Shown: positions 18,320 to 27,918 of the stretch, one piece after another
Position numbering within the stretch: position 1 is the stretch's first letter
Layout: every line of letters starts with the position of its first letter
Assembly (NCBI GenBank): GCA_028224375.1
Contig: JAOIVW010000011.1
Span: 29,451-93,450 of the forward strand
DNA length: 64,000 bases
Reading direction: 5' to 3'
Source: Hellea sp.
GTDB lineage: Bacteria > Pseudomonadota > Alphaproteobacteria > Caulobacterales > Maricaulaceae
Made by a program: the position numbers and the translations under genes
The notes under the pieces: model-generated
Databases searched by the model: none
What the model was told of the DNA's origin: nothing
What the model saw: the letters and a program-made list of their open reading frames with translations, nothing else

Positions 18320-18967
18320 TTAAGGCTTATACCCTGAAACAAATCCGATTGCTTTTTTGTAATTTTTGAAATTTGGTAAACTCTGTGAATGTTTTACCTT
18401 GTCTCCGATTACGACCAAATTGACGTTCAACTCAAGACAAGCTCTCACATCCCATTCTGCATCTCCGAAATATGTGAAAGAATACTCTTGAGTATTGCTA
18501 ACGCTATCTGCGGCGTGTTTCATGATTTCAATTCGCGAATAGTGATCGCTTGAGGATGACAAAACTAATCCACCAGTGTCAAATCCAGCAGATTTTAATT
18601 TTAACATTGCCGTTTCTCGCCAACCGCCTGTAGCAATGGAAACGGATATGTCTTTGTCAGCATTTAACCTCTCGAGAAAGTCTATCGCGCCCTCTACCTC
18701 TACGGCAGGGGAATGCTGTAAATGTTCAGCTATTTTGCGAATAAAGACCGCTTTGACTTGAGCCTCGAGTGTCTTGAACTCCAATTGAGGAGCCTGTCTT
18801 TCAATAAACGTCTTTAATATGCCGCTATCCGTGACATGTGGGTATGTAGACCAATTACTCTTTATGTTAATGCCTGTAACTTCTTTTATCGAAGCTTCAT
18901 AGCAAGCATCGTCAAAGCCAGAGGATTGGATCAATGTACCATCAATGTCGAACATCACCTGTTTCAT
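18320..18967 (-). CDS. HAD-superfamily hydrolase
   Basis: 215 residues with the HAD motifs: FDIDGTLI (nucleophile Asp and general acid), SIATGGWRE (motif II Thr) and TYFGDAEWDVRAC (motif IV acidic residues). A helical cap follows motif I. Probably a small phosphatase of the phosphoglycolate/beta-phosphoglucomutase type; substrate unknown. Its start overlaps the stop of the GNAT fragment (ATGA), so they were an operon. Confidence 0.85.
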   Translation of the reverse strand: MKQVMFDIDGTLIQSSGFDDACYEASIKEVTGINIKSNWSTYPHVTDSGILKTFIERQAPQLEFKTLEAQVKAVFIRKIAEHLQHSPAVEVEGAIDFLERLNADKDISVSIATGGWRETAMLKLKSAGFDTGGLVLSSSSDHYSRIEIMKHAADSVSNTQEYSFTYFGDAEWDVRACLELNVNLVVIGDKVKHSQSLPNFKNYKKAIGFVSGYKP

Positions 18968-19224
18968 TCATTCACTATCATCGTCATGCCAGCGCCGTAT
19001 TTTGAGCTTGGTCTAGATGCAAATCCCAATTGCTTATAGAACTCTTCTTTTTCTAAAGCTGACATCAAACCTATAGATGCCCCAGGTGAAGCCATATTGC
19101 GAATTTCTTCGATAAGGCGCTTCATTATTATCGCACCTAATCCGCGCCCTCTGTAGCCAACGTCTACAATTAGATCCTGAACATAAAAGTAAAGTGCGCC
19201 ATCGCCTGATTTGCCCTTCGCCAA
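18964..19224 (-). pseudogene. N-terminally truncated GNAT acetyltransferase
   Basis: The frame encodes the C-terminal two-thirds of a GNAT domain: LYFYVQDLIVDVGYRGRGLG (acetyl-CoA binding RGxGLG), EEFYKQLGFASRPSSKYGAG. The first ~45 residues of a normal ~135-residue enzyme are missing; an in-frame stop lies about 40 bases above the first usable start, and the residues between do not look like GNAT. Likely a broken gene, coupled by overlap to the HAD gene. Confidence 0.65.
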
Positions 19225-19683
19225 AAAACGTCCGCTGAGTGTTGAGTGTCTAAATAGTCTAAAGCTTGTCTATTGAATTTCGCATATTGATATTTAAAAA
19301 TTTTGTGTTCAATTTACGTGGGGCGCCAACCGGCGCCAACTACAAATATGCAATGTTATCGATGGTTTGGTTTAGGCGGGTTTTTTAGGGAATGGGGCTC
19401 GGGACAATTTGACAATATACGATATTAGCGAGTTTTATTAGTTTTAGGTCGCTTCAATCCTCACAGCAGCCGAAAACTGAGTGTCTTAAAATCGCCTCAT
19501 CTAAGCCGTTGGTGCGAGAGACCGTTGTAGCCCAAAATAGGGATAAATTCGGATATCCTTATGGCAGATTCCAAGGTTCAGGCCATAGAAAAGACATATC
19601 TGAAATCATGATTTTAGTCTGCGCCATGGGCCGCTTATAGCACATCGCGGCAATATTTGATAAGGGTCTTTATAAGCATCCAA

Positions 19684-19717
19684 CAAAAAAGAGAGATCCT
19701 TAGACCTCTCTTTTTAT
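19684..19717. terminator. Bidirectional rho-independent terminator
   Basis: AGAGAG / CTCTCT stem around a ten-base loop, with six A before and five T after, so it can end transcripts on either strand. It lies about 235 bases beyond the last eCIS gene on the minus strand. Confidence 0.7.
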
Positions 19718-19877
19718 AATAATTCCCAAGCCATTTATTTTGGCGGGATTTCAAACGCTCTTCCATCTAAACAGTTACAATATTTTCAGTACAGACTTGC
19801 GCCCGACCTATTCACCGCTGCTGATTACTTTCTAAACCCATGACTAGCTATACTGGCATACTCCACAAGGGAGCATA

Positions 19878-19913
19878 AGCCTTTCTCCGTCCCCTCTGCA
19901 GGGTCGGAGGCTA
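19878..19913 (-). other. Stable hairpin after the last eCIS gene
   Basis: AGCC-TTT-CTCCG-T-CCC then loop CTCTGCA then GGG-T-CGGAG-GCT. No T tract follows on the minus strand, so it is more like a 3' stability hairpin than an intrinsic terminator. Confidence 0.5.
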
Positions 19914-19948
19914 ATTACTATATGCCATAAACCAGCCAAAAAATCAAG

Positions 19949-22912
19949 TTATCTTTGCTTTAAATAAACGCTATGAAAAACCAACATATTTAGGCGTGTC
20001 ATTTCATAAACTGTCTGTTCCATTTCATATTCCAAACCAAATTCAAAATCACGTTTGGACAAATCCAAGATCAATGGGAAGCTCTTCTCGCCGGCGCGGG
20101 CTTTATCCCTAAACCCGATATTTGAGTGAATTGAAGCCCGTTTGGCAATTACAAAGCCAACGGGAGCCCAGAAGCGCCGCCGTTGTGTTTTGGGATCCAT
20201 AACGATGTGTAGCAATGTCTGATAAACAGGGCTTTTATCCTCAACATTTAGGATAAAGCCGTCGCGCATTATTGCGTTACCGGGAACACAAACATTATCT
20301 CCAAAGTCGGAGAACCGATTATCGCGCAGCATAACGGTTTTTGCTAAAAAGATATTATATCCTTCTTGAAGTTCGCTATCTTGCACATGAAGAGCCCGAA
20401 AGGGCAGCACCCTTTTCTCGGCCGCTCTCAATCCGCGCGAAGATGCCCAACTTTCAGCAGCGCGTAATAATAAACCGCCCGGGATCAGGCCATAAAACCG
20501 GCAGCTTTCCACGCGCGCCGTATTGTTAGATTGTGTATTTGTTCTAAAGGGGACAAATCCATCAACATTTAAGACTTTGCCTTTTGATGTCTCTAGAATA
20601 TCGGCGGTCGGGTCTTGGTCCGTTGTCGGCACACCTTCGCCCAAGATAACAAAGCCATTACATTGCACGTCATTAAAGCTTGTATGTGCCCGGGAGTTCT
20701 CAATATGGACGCCCAGCCGGATTTCGGAGAAGTCCTTTACGTGGGTTAAGCGAAAGCGCGTATCGCGGATTTTGATCCGTGTTTTAGCCGCAAGCGACGC
20801 CAAGGGAAGTCCTTTCACAGCCGCGCGCGTCAATTTGCTATCAGTGATGGCAATGTGTTTACCGCCGCGCACTGTTAACTGCGCCTCATTTTCGCCAAAG
20901 AACAAATTGATGCCTTTGAGCGATACGTTGATGCAATTTAAAAAGACCAAGCTTTCGGCGCTCGAGAGATTTACATTCCCGTCACAACAGGACTTAAGGC
21001 AGATAGCCGACATATTTTTAAACAGCTCTGTAAATCCTTCTGGCCAGGTATAGTCGCCTGGTAAAAACTCGATTGAGAGTCTTCTGTATAAAAAGAAGGG
21101 GTTGATCCTATCGGGCTCGGGAGCTGCGGCTGCAGGGGCCGCGACTTCCGCTACCGAATCTGCTGGATTAAAGGGAATTGTGGCTTCATTGATCGCGTCC
21201 AAAATAGCCGGACTTAGCCCGCCTGTTAGCGTGAATCGCTCGAAGAAGGCATTTCTTCCGCCCGCTGCCGGAACGTTTGCACTTACGCGCATCGTGGGCC
21301 CAGCTTGTGGTCCCAGCAATCGCCCCCTGTTTCCAGGTTGAGCGGCCAATACTTCAGCCCGCAGATCCGCTTCCGCCGTGTTGGCGATACGCGCTCTAAA
21401 TTCTCGGGCGACACGGGTTTTCGCGGTCTTTTTGAAAAATTCGGAGAGGCCACCTAAAACTTCACTTAGGGTTGGGTAATGGTCGACTCCTAAATATGGG
21501 ACATTAGATATGTCTTCAATATCATCAGGGCGCACACGAATAGTGCATCCATTTTTATCAATACGTGAGCATATTTTTAGCAGGGCGTGATGCACGGTTG
21601 GCGTATCACTCCCAAAATTGCATTTATTTGAGGAGAAGCTCACATCTTTAGCGTCAATATGGGTCAGGTTCGGAAAGAGATTACGTAAATCATCGACAAT
21701 GGTGATGGCTTCATCAGTGCTTTTTACAATGCCTAATACCGCGCATCGGCGCCAGTTAAAGGGACCTACGAAACCGTCGGGCACTGGAATAGGCGGCCAG
21801 AGTATATCGCCTGATACAAAGCGGGCCGCGCATTGCCAATGATCACCGGAGACAAGGTCTCCGCGAAACTCAATCTGAACGCCGTTTTCAATCTTCACAG
21901 GACCGGGGCCAGCAGGCACACCGCTGGGGTGCAGATCTGGATCATGGTCCCATCGGCGCACCATGACGGGCGGAGGCATGGTGGCAAAGTCGGCAGCGAT
22001 TGCGGCGGGCAAGCTGTAGGTTCCGTCACCATTATCCGTAATCTTGACTAGAGTACCAGGTTGGTTTGTTGTTACCATATGGGCGTCACGTATTTCCACG
22101 CAGCCTTGATCTTTAAAGGCCATAAGGGCGCCGTCGACATTACCGATGAGGATAAAATCGCCATCTGTATTCTGGTCGAGCCGAGCCTGCACAAAATGGC
22201 GCGCCCATTTAAAGGTGGGGCTACCTGACGAACTTGGGTCATGAATTTCGGCATGATAATTAATATTATCTTGTCCTTTATAACGCGCATTTTCTTTGAT
22301 CAGACAAGCTTCGTCATCACGCGGCTCTCCTAGGTCTATAGAAAATTTAGCTGCCGCGTCTCCAAAGCCGCAATGCGGCATGGGAATATGGTCTCCTGCC
22401 TTCACACGGGATTTAAATACAGCTTCGCTTGCAATATCGGCAAATTCTAGAACATCCGATAAAGCTGCGAGGATCATTGTTCCGCCGACCCGGCTTCTGC
22501 CGGCCGTATCTGGGCCTCCGAGAGCGGGGTCTCTTATAAAATCGCGAGAGAGGTAATTATACTCCGTTTTCTCGCCAACAAAATAAGCCACATGGGGAAC
22601 ATCATCCGGTAAATTTGGGGAATAGGTAAGATCCGCATCATTTTCGAATAAGACGCCGTCGAGATACATATGTCCAGCTAGCAAGGCCAAACCGCCGCCC
22701 GTATCGGCTCTGAGGCCAAACCCGGCATTTTCCTTCGGAAACCCAACATGGCCGATAACATCGGTTAGGGCGATTTCTCGCTGGGCCTCAAGCAAATCTG
22801 TATTTGCGTTAAGCTGAGCATCTGTAATGCTCCGGCCCATAAGGAACCTGGCTTTTTTGTCTTTTAATTGGATATCTGCGTAGGCCGTATTCCGGCTATA
22901 ATCTCCACTCAT
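19949..22912 (-). CDS. eCIS DUF6519-like protein with beta-helix C-terminus
   Basis: 987 residues, the last gene of the eCIS operon. The N-terminus (GDYSRNTAYADIQLKDKKA, then RFLMGRSITDAQLNANTDLL) resembles the DUF6519 module found with contractile injection systems. From about residue 600 there are short repeated strands (AQLTVRGGKHIAITDSKLTR, IKIRDTRF, RVESCRFYG, VMLRDNRFSDFG) typical of a right-handed parallel beta-helix. This suggests a baseplate-attached fibre or receptor-binding component. No signal peptide. Twenty-one bases separate it from the upstream gene. Confidence 0.7.
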   Translation of the reverse strand: MSGDYSRNTAYADIQLKDKKARFLMGRSITDAQLNANTDLLEAQREIALTDVIGHVGFPKENAGFGLRADTGGGLALLAGHMYLDGVLFENDADLTYSPNLPDDVPHVAYFVGEKTEYNYLSRDFIRDPALGGPDTAGRSRVGGTMILAALSDVLEFADIASEAVFKSRVKAGDHIPMPHCGFGDAAAKFSIDLGEPRDDEACLIKENARYKGQDNINYHAEIHDPSSSGSPTFKWARHFVQARLDQNTDGDFILIGNVDGALMAFKDQGCVEIRDAHMVTTNQPGTLVKITDNGDGTYSLPAAIAADFATMPPPVMVRRWDHDPDLHPSGVPAGPGPVKIENGVQIEFRGDLVSGDHWQCAARFVSGDILWPPIPVPDGFVGPFNWRRCAVLGIVKSTDEAITIVDDLRNLFPNLTHIDAKDVSFSSNKCNFGSDTPTVHHALLKICSRIDKNGCTIRVRPDDIEDISNVPYLGVDHYPTLSEVLGGLSEFFKKTAKTRVAREFRARIANTAEADLRAEVLAAQPGNRGRLLGPQAGPTMRVSANVPAAGGRNAFFERFTLTGGLSPAILDAINEATIPFNPADSVAEVAAPAAAAPEPDRINPFFLYRRLSIEFLPGDYTWPEGFTELFKNMSAICLKSCCDGNVNLSSAESLVFLNCINVSLKGINLFFGENEAQLTVRGGKHIAITDSKLTRAAVKGLPLASLAAKTRIKIRDTRFRLTHVKDFSEIRLGVHIENSRAHTSFNDVQCNGFVILGEGVPTTDQDPTADILETSKGKVLNVDGFVPFRTNTQSNNTARVESCRFYGLIPGGLLLRAAESWASSRGLRAAEKRVLPFRALHVQDSELQEGYNIFLAKTVMLRDNRFSDFGDNVCVPGNAIMRDGFILNVEDKSPVYQTLLHIVMDPKTQRRRFWAPVGFVIAKRASIHSNIGFRDKARAGEKSFPLILDLSKRDFEFGLEYEMEQTVYEMTRLNMLVFHSVYLKQR

Positions 22913-22933
22913 GATATGCGCTCCTCTTTCAAC

Positions 22934-25195
22934 TTAATTTTCATAGATTGGCCCCGCTTGCAGTCCGAAGCGAAGTTGATCTTCAATGATACGGGTAAGG
23001 TTGGCTCTGCGAGCCCGGCTGTTTTGATCACTGCCAACACCCATCTCAGAGCCATTTGAGGCGCCCTCTAAAATGGCGTTTGATGTTGTGAGTGATAATT
23101 GCATATAGGCGGGGTCCAGATAGCGGCGCGAGCTGAGTTGCGGCCAATCGGATTGGCGCGCGCGCGCCTTCGGCGCGCAGGCAAATTTTCGCGGGACCCG
23201 AGAGTCTGGCGGTATAAAGCTATGGCGCACACAGCCTGTCTGGATATCCATAATATCAATCGGAAGGGCGTCTTCGGTCGCGATAGCTAGGATAAGGCTA
23301 TCACGAATACCGCGCGGTATTTCTACTCCAGTTTTATCACGGCGTAGCGGGAAGCTCGCTAATGTGGCCTGAGCTTGCTCGGTGTAGTGATCACCTCCGC
23401 CTAAGCGGTCTGCTTTAATTTGGCCGATCACCGTGCAGCGGTTTAGCGTTATGCTATGTCCGCGACTTCCGGCGAGTGGTATAATAGCTTTGGCAGCGTA
23501 GCTGCCGGCATCTATAACGCAGTCATTAAGAACAAGCTCAACGTCATTCCCGATTTCAATGGGGCCTAGGATAGAGCGCTCAATGATCGCCGTTTGTCCA
23601 TCAGATATTCGCAGTGAGGGCGCTCCGGGCGCAATAGGCTCGCCCGCCGGGTCTAGGTCATGCCCTGGGATTAATGTACAATCCCGCATTTCAAGGCGGA
23701 CATCATCGCCCAATATCTTTACATTGGATTGCGCCTGAGCCAGGGATTTAAAGCGCAGCCCTGAGAGCAGAACTGTTGAATTGGGTTTGCAAATGAGCCT
23801 TAGGTCTATTTTTCCATTTGGCTGTTCGGTGATCGCCAGAGTTGGCCAGGCGCGTTCCATGGCAATAACGCGGAAAATGTCAACGCCGAAAGCATTTGGG
23901 CCGTTTCTATGGCCGTCAAAGCGGTAATCGGTTGAATGTTCAAAGTGAATATCGAGGGGATCTGTCCCAGAGGGGAAGTTGGGCACATTGGGGATGCCTG
24001 TATTCCCTCTCATGGTGATCGCGCCGGGCAAGAGAAGTCCGGGGATATCAGAGAGCTCGCGCTGGTGACCGCCAATTTCAATCGCACGGCCTTCATGAAA
24101 ACTGACAAAGACGGTAAAATTGCCCGTAAAGCTGGAGCTTAAAATGAATCGTCCTGTTTGGGGGTCGATATAGGTTAGCTCTGGATCCAAGTCTGAAGGC
24201 CAGCTTTCCGTCCCGCTATTTGGAACGCTATCGCCTAGATTGGCGGCTTTGACGTCATCTAGCCCCAATTGGGTTACGGTTGCCCCTTTGCGTACAATAA
24301 TATTGAACGCTTTGCCGGGTCCAAAAAATTGCGCTTTGTCTTGGTCAAACTCAAGCCTGCGAATGGGCACGGGTAGATCAGCGGCGCGCCGGCGTTCTCC
24401 TAATCGCGGCTCCTGGTCAGGCGGAGCTTTAAAGAGGGGTGCATCACAGCCAAGGGGATGGAAGCGGTATTGGCGTGATCCATTATGGGTTTTGCGCACG
24501 ATGTAACCATAATTACGTGTGGTATTACTGCTCGAGCCTTCTTGTCTTTCTTCTCCGTTGCCAACGGGGTAAGATTTCAAGCGAAAGACATGCAGGCCAA
24601 TATTTGGCAAATTCCAACGCCCTTGCATGGTTTCAACAGAGTGCGCGTGAAAAGATCTTGGCGAGCTTTCAAAAGCGCTACCGATTTTATCTAGCTCGTA
24701 AATATCTCGGATATTAAGGATGCTTTGCGGCTGAAATTGCGGACGCCGCATGCTGGGTGTTGTGGCCGTGCGTTTCCAATACTCAACGGCGTGTATCGGC
24801 CATCCTGTTGCGGCGGCGGCGCTATACTCCAATGTCGCGAGCGTGCCTTTACTGCGCCGTGTGGCCAGCGTTGCGGCGACGAAGCGGCGGTGGTTATCTG
24901 TTCCGGGTATGGGCTCAAGGCTGAGGGCACCGACGAGCTCGCCAATATAGGGCACTACCCAATCGGCGCAGGTTTCGATAAAATGGTCGTCATAGAGCTG
25001 CGCAATATCTTGCTCGACAATTTGGCCTTCGCGCAGCATCGCTGAAATAATGGATTTTATGGGCCCATAATCTTCGGGCTCCGTTAGCCCGGCGCTGCTG
25101 CCTTGGCGCGCCAAGACTTTATGTCCTTCTTTGTGATCGAGCTTGCGTATTTCTGCGGGCAACCGCTCAAAGACTTGTTGTAATGTTACGGTCAT
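22934..25195 (-). CDS. eCIS tail protein I-like baseplate/fibre protein
   Basis: 753 residues. The N-terminal ~140 residues (REGQIVEQDIAQLYDDHFIE, WVVPYIGELVG, ATRRSKGTLATLE) resemble phage tail protein I (gpI), a wedge component linking baseplate and fibres. The C-terminal half has regularly spaced beta-strand repeats (VLLSGLRFKSLAQ, VRLEMRDCTLIPG, AIIERSILGPIEIG, VELVLNDCVIDAG) of beta-helix type. Overlaps the previous gene by four bases. Confidence 0.7.
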   Translation of the reverse strand: MTVTLQQVFERLPAEIRKLDHKEGHKVLARQGSSAGLTEPEDYGPIKSIISAMLREGQIVEQDIAQLYDDHFIETCADWVVPYIGELVGALSLEPIPGTDNHRRFVAATLATRRSKGTLATLEYSAAAATGWPIHAVEYWKRTATTPSMRRPQFQPQSILNIRDIYELDKIGSAFESSPRSFHAHSVETMQGRWNLPNIGLHVFRLKSYPVGNGEERQEGSSSNTTRNYGYIVRKTHNGSRQYRFHPLGCDAPLFKAPPDQEPRLGERRRAADLPVPIRRLEFDQDKAQFFGPGKAFNIIVRKGATVTQLGLDDVKAANLGDSVPNSGTESWPSDLDPELTYIDPQTGRFILSSSFTGNFTVFVSFHEGRAIEIGGHQRELSDIPGLLLPGAITMRGNTGIPNVPNFPSGTDPLDIHFEHSTDYRFDGHRNGPNAFGVDIFRVIAMERAWPTLAITEQPNGKIDLRLICKPNSTVLLSGLRFKSLAQAQSNVKILGDDVRLEMRDCTLIPGHDLDPAGEPIAPGAPSLRISDGQTAIIERSILGPIEIGNDVELVLNDCVIDAGSYAAKAIIPLAGSRGHSITLNRCTVIGQIKADRLGGGDHYTEQAQATLASFPLRRDKTGVEIPRGIRDSLILAIATEDALPIDIMDIQTGCVRHSFIPPDSRVPRKFACAPKARARQSDWPQLSSRRYLDPAYMQLSLTTSNAILEGASNGSEMGVGSDQNSRARRANLTRIIEDQLRFGLQAGPIYEN

Positions 25196-27918
25196 CTTGC
25201 CACTCCGAGCTGAATGTTTTCAGGCGCCATCATGAGGAGTTCAACGCCTCTGGGCCGTCCACGAGCGCCCATCAAAGGCAGGTAGGCCCGCACAATCTCT
25301 TGGCGCCTGGCCGGAGCATCCAACCTATGCAAATAATCAATATCAACGGCAATCACGCCGTCCACCGACTGCATAATAGCCGCGGCATGGGAAAGCCTGA
25401 TCGGCGCGCCCAGCTCTTGTTTGGAGAAGCTAAATTCAGCGCTAAGGCGTGACCGAAGGGTTTCAAAGAGGCTATCTGTTGTGCCGTCAGCGGAAACGGC
25501 ATTCGGGTCGATAAAGACTTTCGCTGATAAGGCGGTCCAAATAGGTTGGAAGTTCTTGATTATGGCTGAGCCTCCCGGCGCGCTTACCGCATGAATGTTT
25601 TGTCGCAATAGCGGCAGAACGCCATCGGATTCGGGTAAGGGTTGCCCATCTTCGGCCGCGACAGTGACACAGGCTATACGGTTTTCCTGTTTCCAGCCCC
25701 AACTGGCATGGGCTTTAGCAATGCCGGTAAAGCTACGGGCAAAATTCTGGTAGTCATTGAGCGAGACAATGCGGCCCAAAGTCAGGCTCTTTACAGGCAC
25801 ATTTTTACGGGCTTGCTCACGGTTTTCGGCTTGGCTTCCTCCAAATGCGGGCAGAGGGTTTGTGACGGCCCGTATACCTAAGGGCTTTTGGGTAAGCAGG
25901 GTTATGAGCCCCGCTTTCACGCGCCCTCCAATTCCGCCGCCGACACGGTAGAGTGCCGTAATATTATTCTCCCCGGTGGGCAGGCGCGCGCCTTCAGTTC
26001 CATTTCCGAAGGTGATTTTCGAAGGCTCCATCCCAATAGAGGTCACGGTATAGACACGGTCTGCTGGGCCGGCTTCGGCCAAGCTTTCGACTTGTTGCCA
26101 GCGCATGTCATTAACGCGGATTTCCAGGGCTGGGGCGCGGCCAGTGACGGTATTCGCGGGCAGATAGGTTAGCGGGGCTGAGCGTAGCAAAAAGCTTTGA
26201 TGAGGCTTGGTTCCATCTCCAGATCCAATCGCCTCGCGCACAGATTCGCCGTGTGAGGCCAGAGCAATATTTGCGTTAATAATCGTTTCGCCTCTCACGT
26301 AAGGGTAGCTAAAGGCGCTCTCAAAATTAAGCGCGGTGTGTGTCCCGTGGAGCGTGATTTGGGAAATTCGCAAGATTTGGGCGCTAGCAACTCCGGGCGC
26401 GTCATTACGTAGTCCAGAGAGCGCCACGTCTTGCCCAACAACGAGGTCTAGCAGGGCTCCTTCGCAGAGAAGCTGAATATCACCTGTCTCCACTCTGGAA
26501 CCTGCTCCAACAGGATCAGTAATAGGCAGCAACGCTAAGTCTAAGCTTTCTGAGCCGGTAAATACCTCGACTGAGCGTAGCTTCACATTCCCAAGATTTA
26601 GACCTCCTTTGTCAATTGTAACGCGCGTGACTTCCCCGCTATTTCCAAAGCCGGTGACGCTAACGGTTTCGACGGCTAATATAGGTTTCCATTTTTCAAT
26701 AAGACGCTGAAGATGCGTGCCTCTCTGGCGATTGCGGCTATCAGGAGCGTGCCCGCGAAAGACAAGAATATCGCCTTGAACAAGGTCTTCATATTTCCGG
26801 TCCAAAAATAAGTAGCAATGCGCAGTGTTCCCTGGTTTGTCATCAGGGGAGAGAACGTTATTGGCATTTGTGACGTTCGTTGGGCTGCTATAAGCTAGCA
26901 CCGGATCACCTGACCCATTTATAACATAAGGCGCGGACAATGCATTATGTCCAAAAAGACGCGCGCGCAAAGTGAGCCGGTGAGGGCGCAGACCTGATGG
27001 CGCGACATTGGGCTGTTCCCAAGCGAGAGCCGCTTGGACGTCCTCTGTACTGAGTCCAAAATGATCTTGCGCAGTTTGGATGTCATGTCGTTCCCAACTA
27101 TGATGTCTTAATTGCTCTAAGCAATCCTCAACTGAACCCGCTGTGAGAGTTGATGGATTGGGTCCCGCCGGGAGCACTAAAGGAACTGTCTTTACGGCCC
27201 CGCTTGTATTGGTTGTAACATCAACGCGCCATTGACCTTCCGGACGCGCAGGGATGACATTGGCCGCGTAACACAAATACGTGTTATGGGCCTGATTGTG
27301 ATCAGACACGCTATCGTCTGAGAAAAACACAATGGGGTCTCCGCGGCGCGGGCGGGGGGACCCTGATGTTATATAAAAACTTCTCGAGCGACGCGATAAA
27401 TTTTGAGTATAGGTCCTAGCGGGCTGAATAGCATTCCAAACGGCTTTTACGCGCGTCGGGGTTAGCGTTTCAAAGGTTTGAGGGAGATCTTCCTCAATGG
27501 GCAGGCTTTTAACCGGTATGCTCTTGGGAATTTCTAAAACGCCATTTAAGGGCAGTTTATTATCAACTGTAAAAGCAAGGTAGACCTGTGCCGCGCTAGG
27601 CGGGGCGGGCTGATAATCGACCAAAGCGGCGAGCTGCTGGACAGAAAAACTTTCTTTTGCTGTTCCCAAATAGCTCTCATTGGAAATACGTTCTTGATAA
27701 AATGTCAGGGTATCTGCCATTTGGGAGAAGGCATCAAGAAGCGCGATAGTCCAATCCTCGGGATCGCGCGTCGTCAGGGATTTAAGCCCTGGGCGGTGAC
27801 GATCTGATAAGGACTGCAATAAGCTTGTCTTGATCGTGCTATGGCGCCCAACGCGCCGTTTAATATCTGGCAGTCCAGGGCGGTTGTCTATAACTTCAGG
27901 TGTGGGTTTCTGGCGCAT
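25192..27918 (-). CDS. eCIS baseplate J-like assembly protein (Afp12/Pvc12 position)
   Basis: 908 residues. N-terminus DPEDWTIALLDAFSQMADTL, then FYQERISNESYLGTA matches 'putative baseplate assembly proteins' of contractile systems; the C-terminal part (LGRIVSLNDYQNFARSFTGI and IACVTVAAEDGQPLP) matches the baseplate J/gp6 core that forms the wedge ring. It begins directly after the stop of the preceding baseplate gene. Confidence 0.85.
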   Translation of the reverse strand: MRQKPTPEVIDNRPGLPDIKRRVGRHSTIKTSLLQSLSDRHRPGLKSLTTRDPEDWTIALLDAFSQMADTLTFYQERISNESYLGTAKESFSVQQLAALVDYQPAPPSAAQVYLAFTVDNKLPLNGVLEIPKSIPVKSLPIEEDLPQTFETLTPTRVKAVWNAIQPARTYTQNLSRRSRSFYITSGSPRPRRGDPIVFFSDDSVSDHNQAHNTYLCYAANVIPARPEGQWRVDVTTNTSGAVKTVPLVLPAGPNPSTLTAGSVEDCLEQLRHHSWERHDIQTAQDHFGLSTEDVQAALAWEQPNVAPSGLRPHRLTLRARLFGHNALSAPYVINGSGDPVLAYSSPTNVTNANNVLSPDDKPGNTAHCYLFLDRKYEDLVQGDILVFRGHAPDSRNRQRGTHLQRLIEKWKPILAVETVSVTGFGNSGEVTRVTIDKGGLNLGNVKLRSVEVFTGSESLDLALLPITDPVGAGSRVETGDIQLLCEGALLDLVVGQDVALSGLRNDAPGVASAQILRISQITLHGTHTALNFESAFSYPYVRGETIINANIALASHGESVREAIGSGDGTKPHQSFLLRSAPLTYLPANTVTGRAPALEIRVNDMRWQQVESLAEAGPADRVYTVTSIGMEPSKITFGNGTEGARLPTGENNITALYRVGGGIGGRVKAGLITLLTQKPLGIRAVTNPLPAFGGSQAENREQARKNVPVKSLTLGRIVSLNDYQNFARSFTGIAKAHASWGWKQENRIACVTVAAEDGQPLPESDGVLPLLRQNIHAVSAPGGSAIIKNFQPIWTALSAKVFIDPNAVSADGTTDSLFETLRSRLSAEFSFSKQELGAPIRLSHAAAIMQSVDGVIAVDIDYLHRLDAPARRQEIVRAYLPLMGARGRPRGVELLMMAPENIQLGVAR

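Larger units (their letters stand above)
19263..19948. other. Gene-free interval between the GNAT relic and the eCIS operon end
   Basis: No gene is supportable. It contains a GGCGCCAAC direct/inverted repeat at about 19322-19340, a CTGAGTGTCTTA string (19478-19490) also found at 16290 and 60685, a bidirectional terminator and a long hairpin listed separately. Confidence 0.5.
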
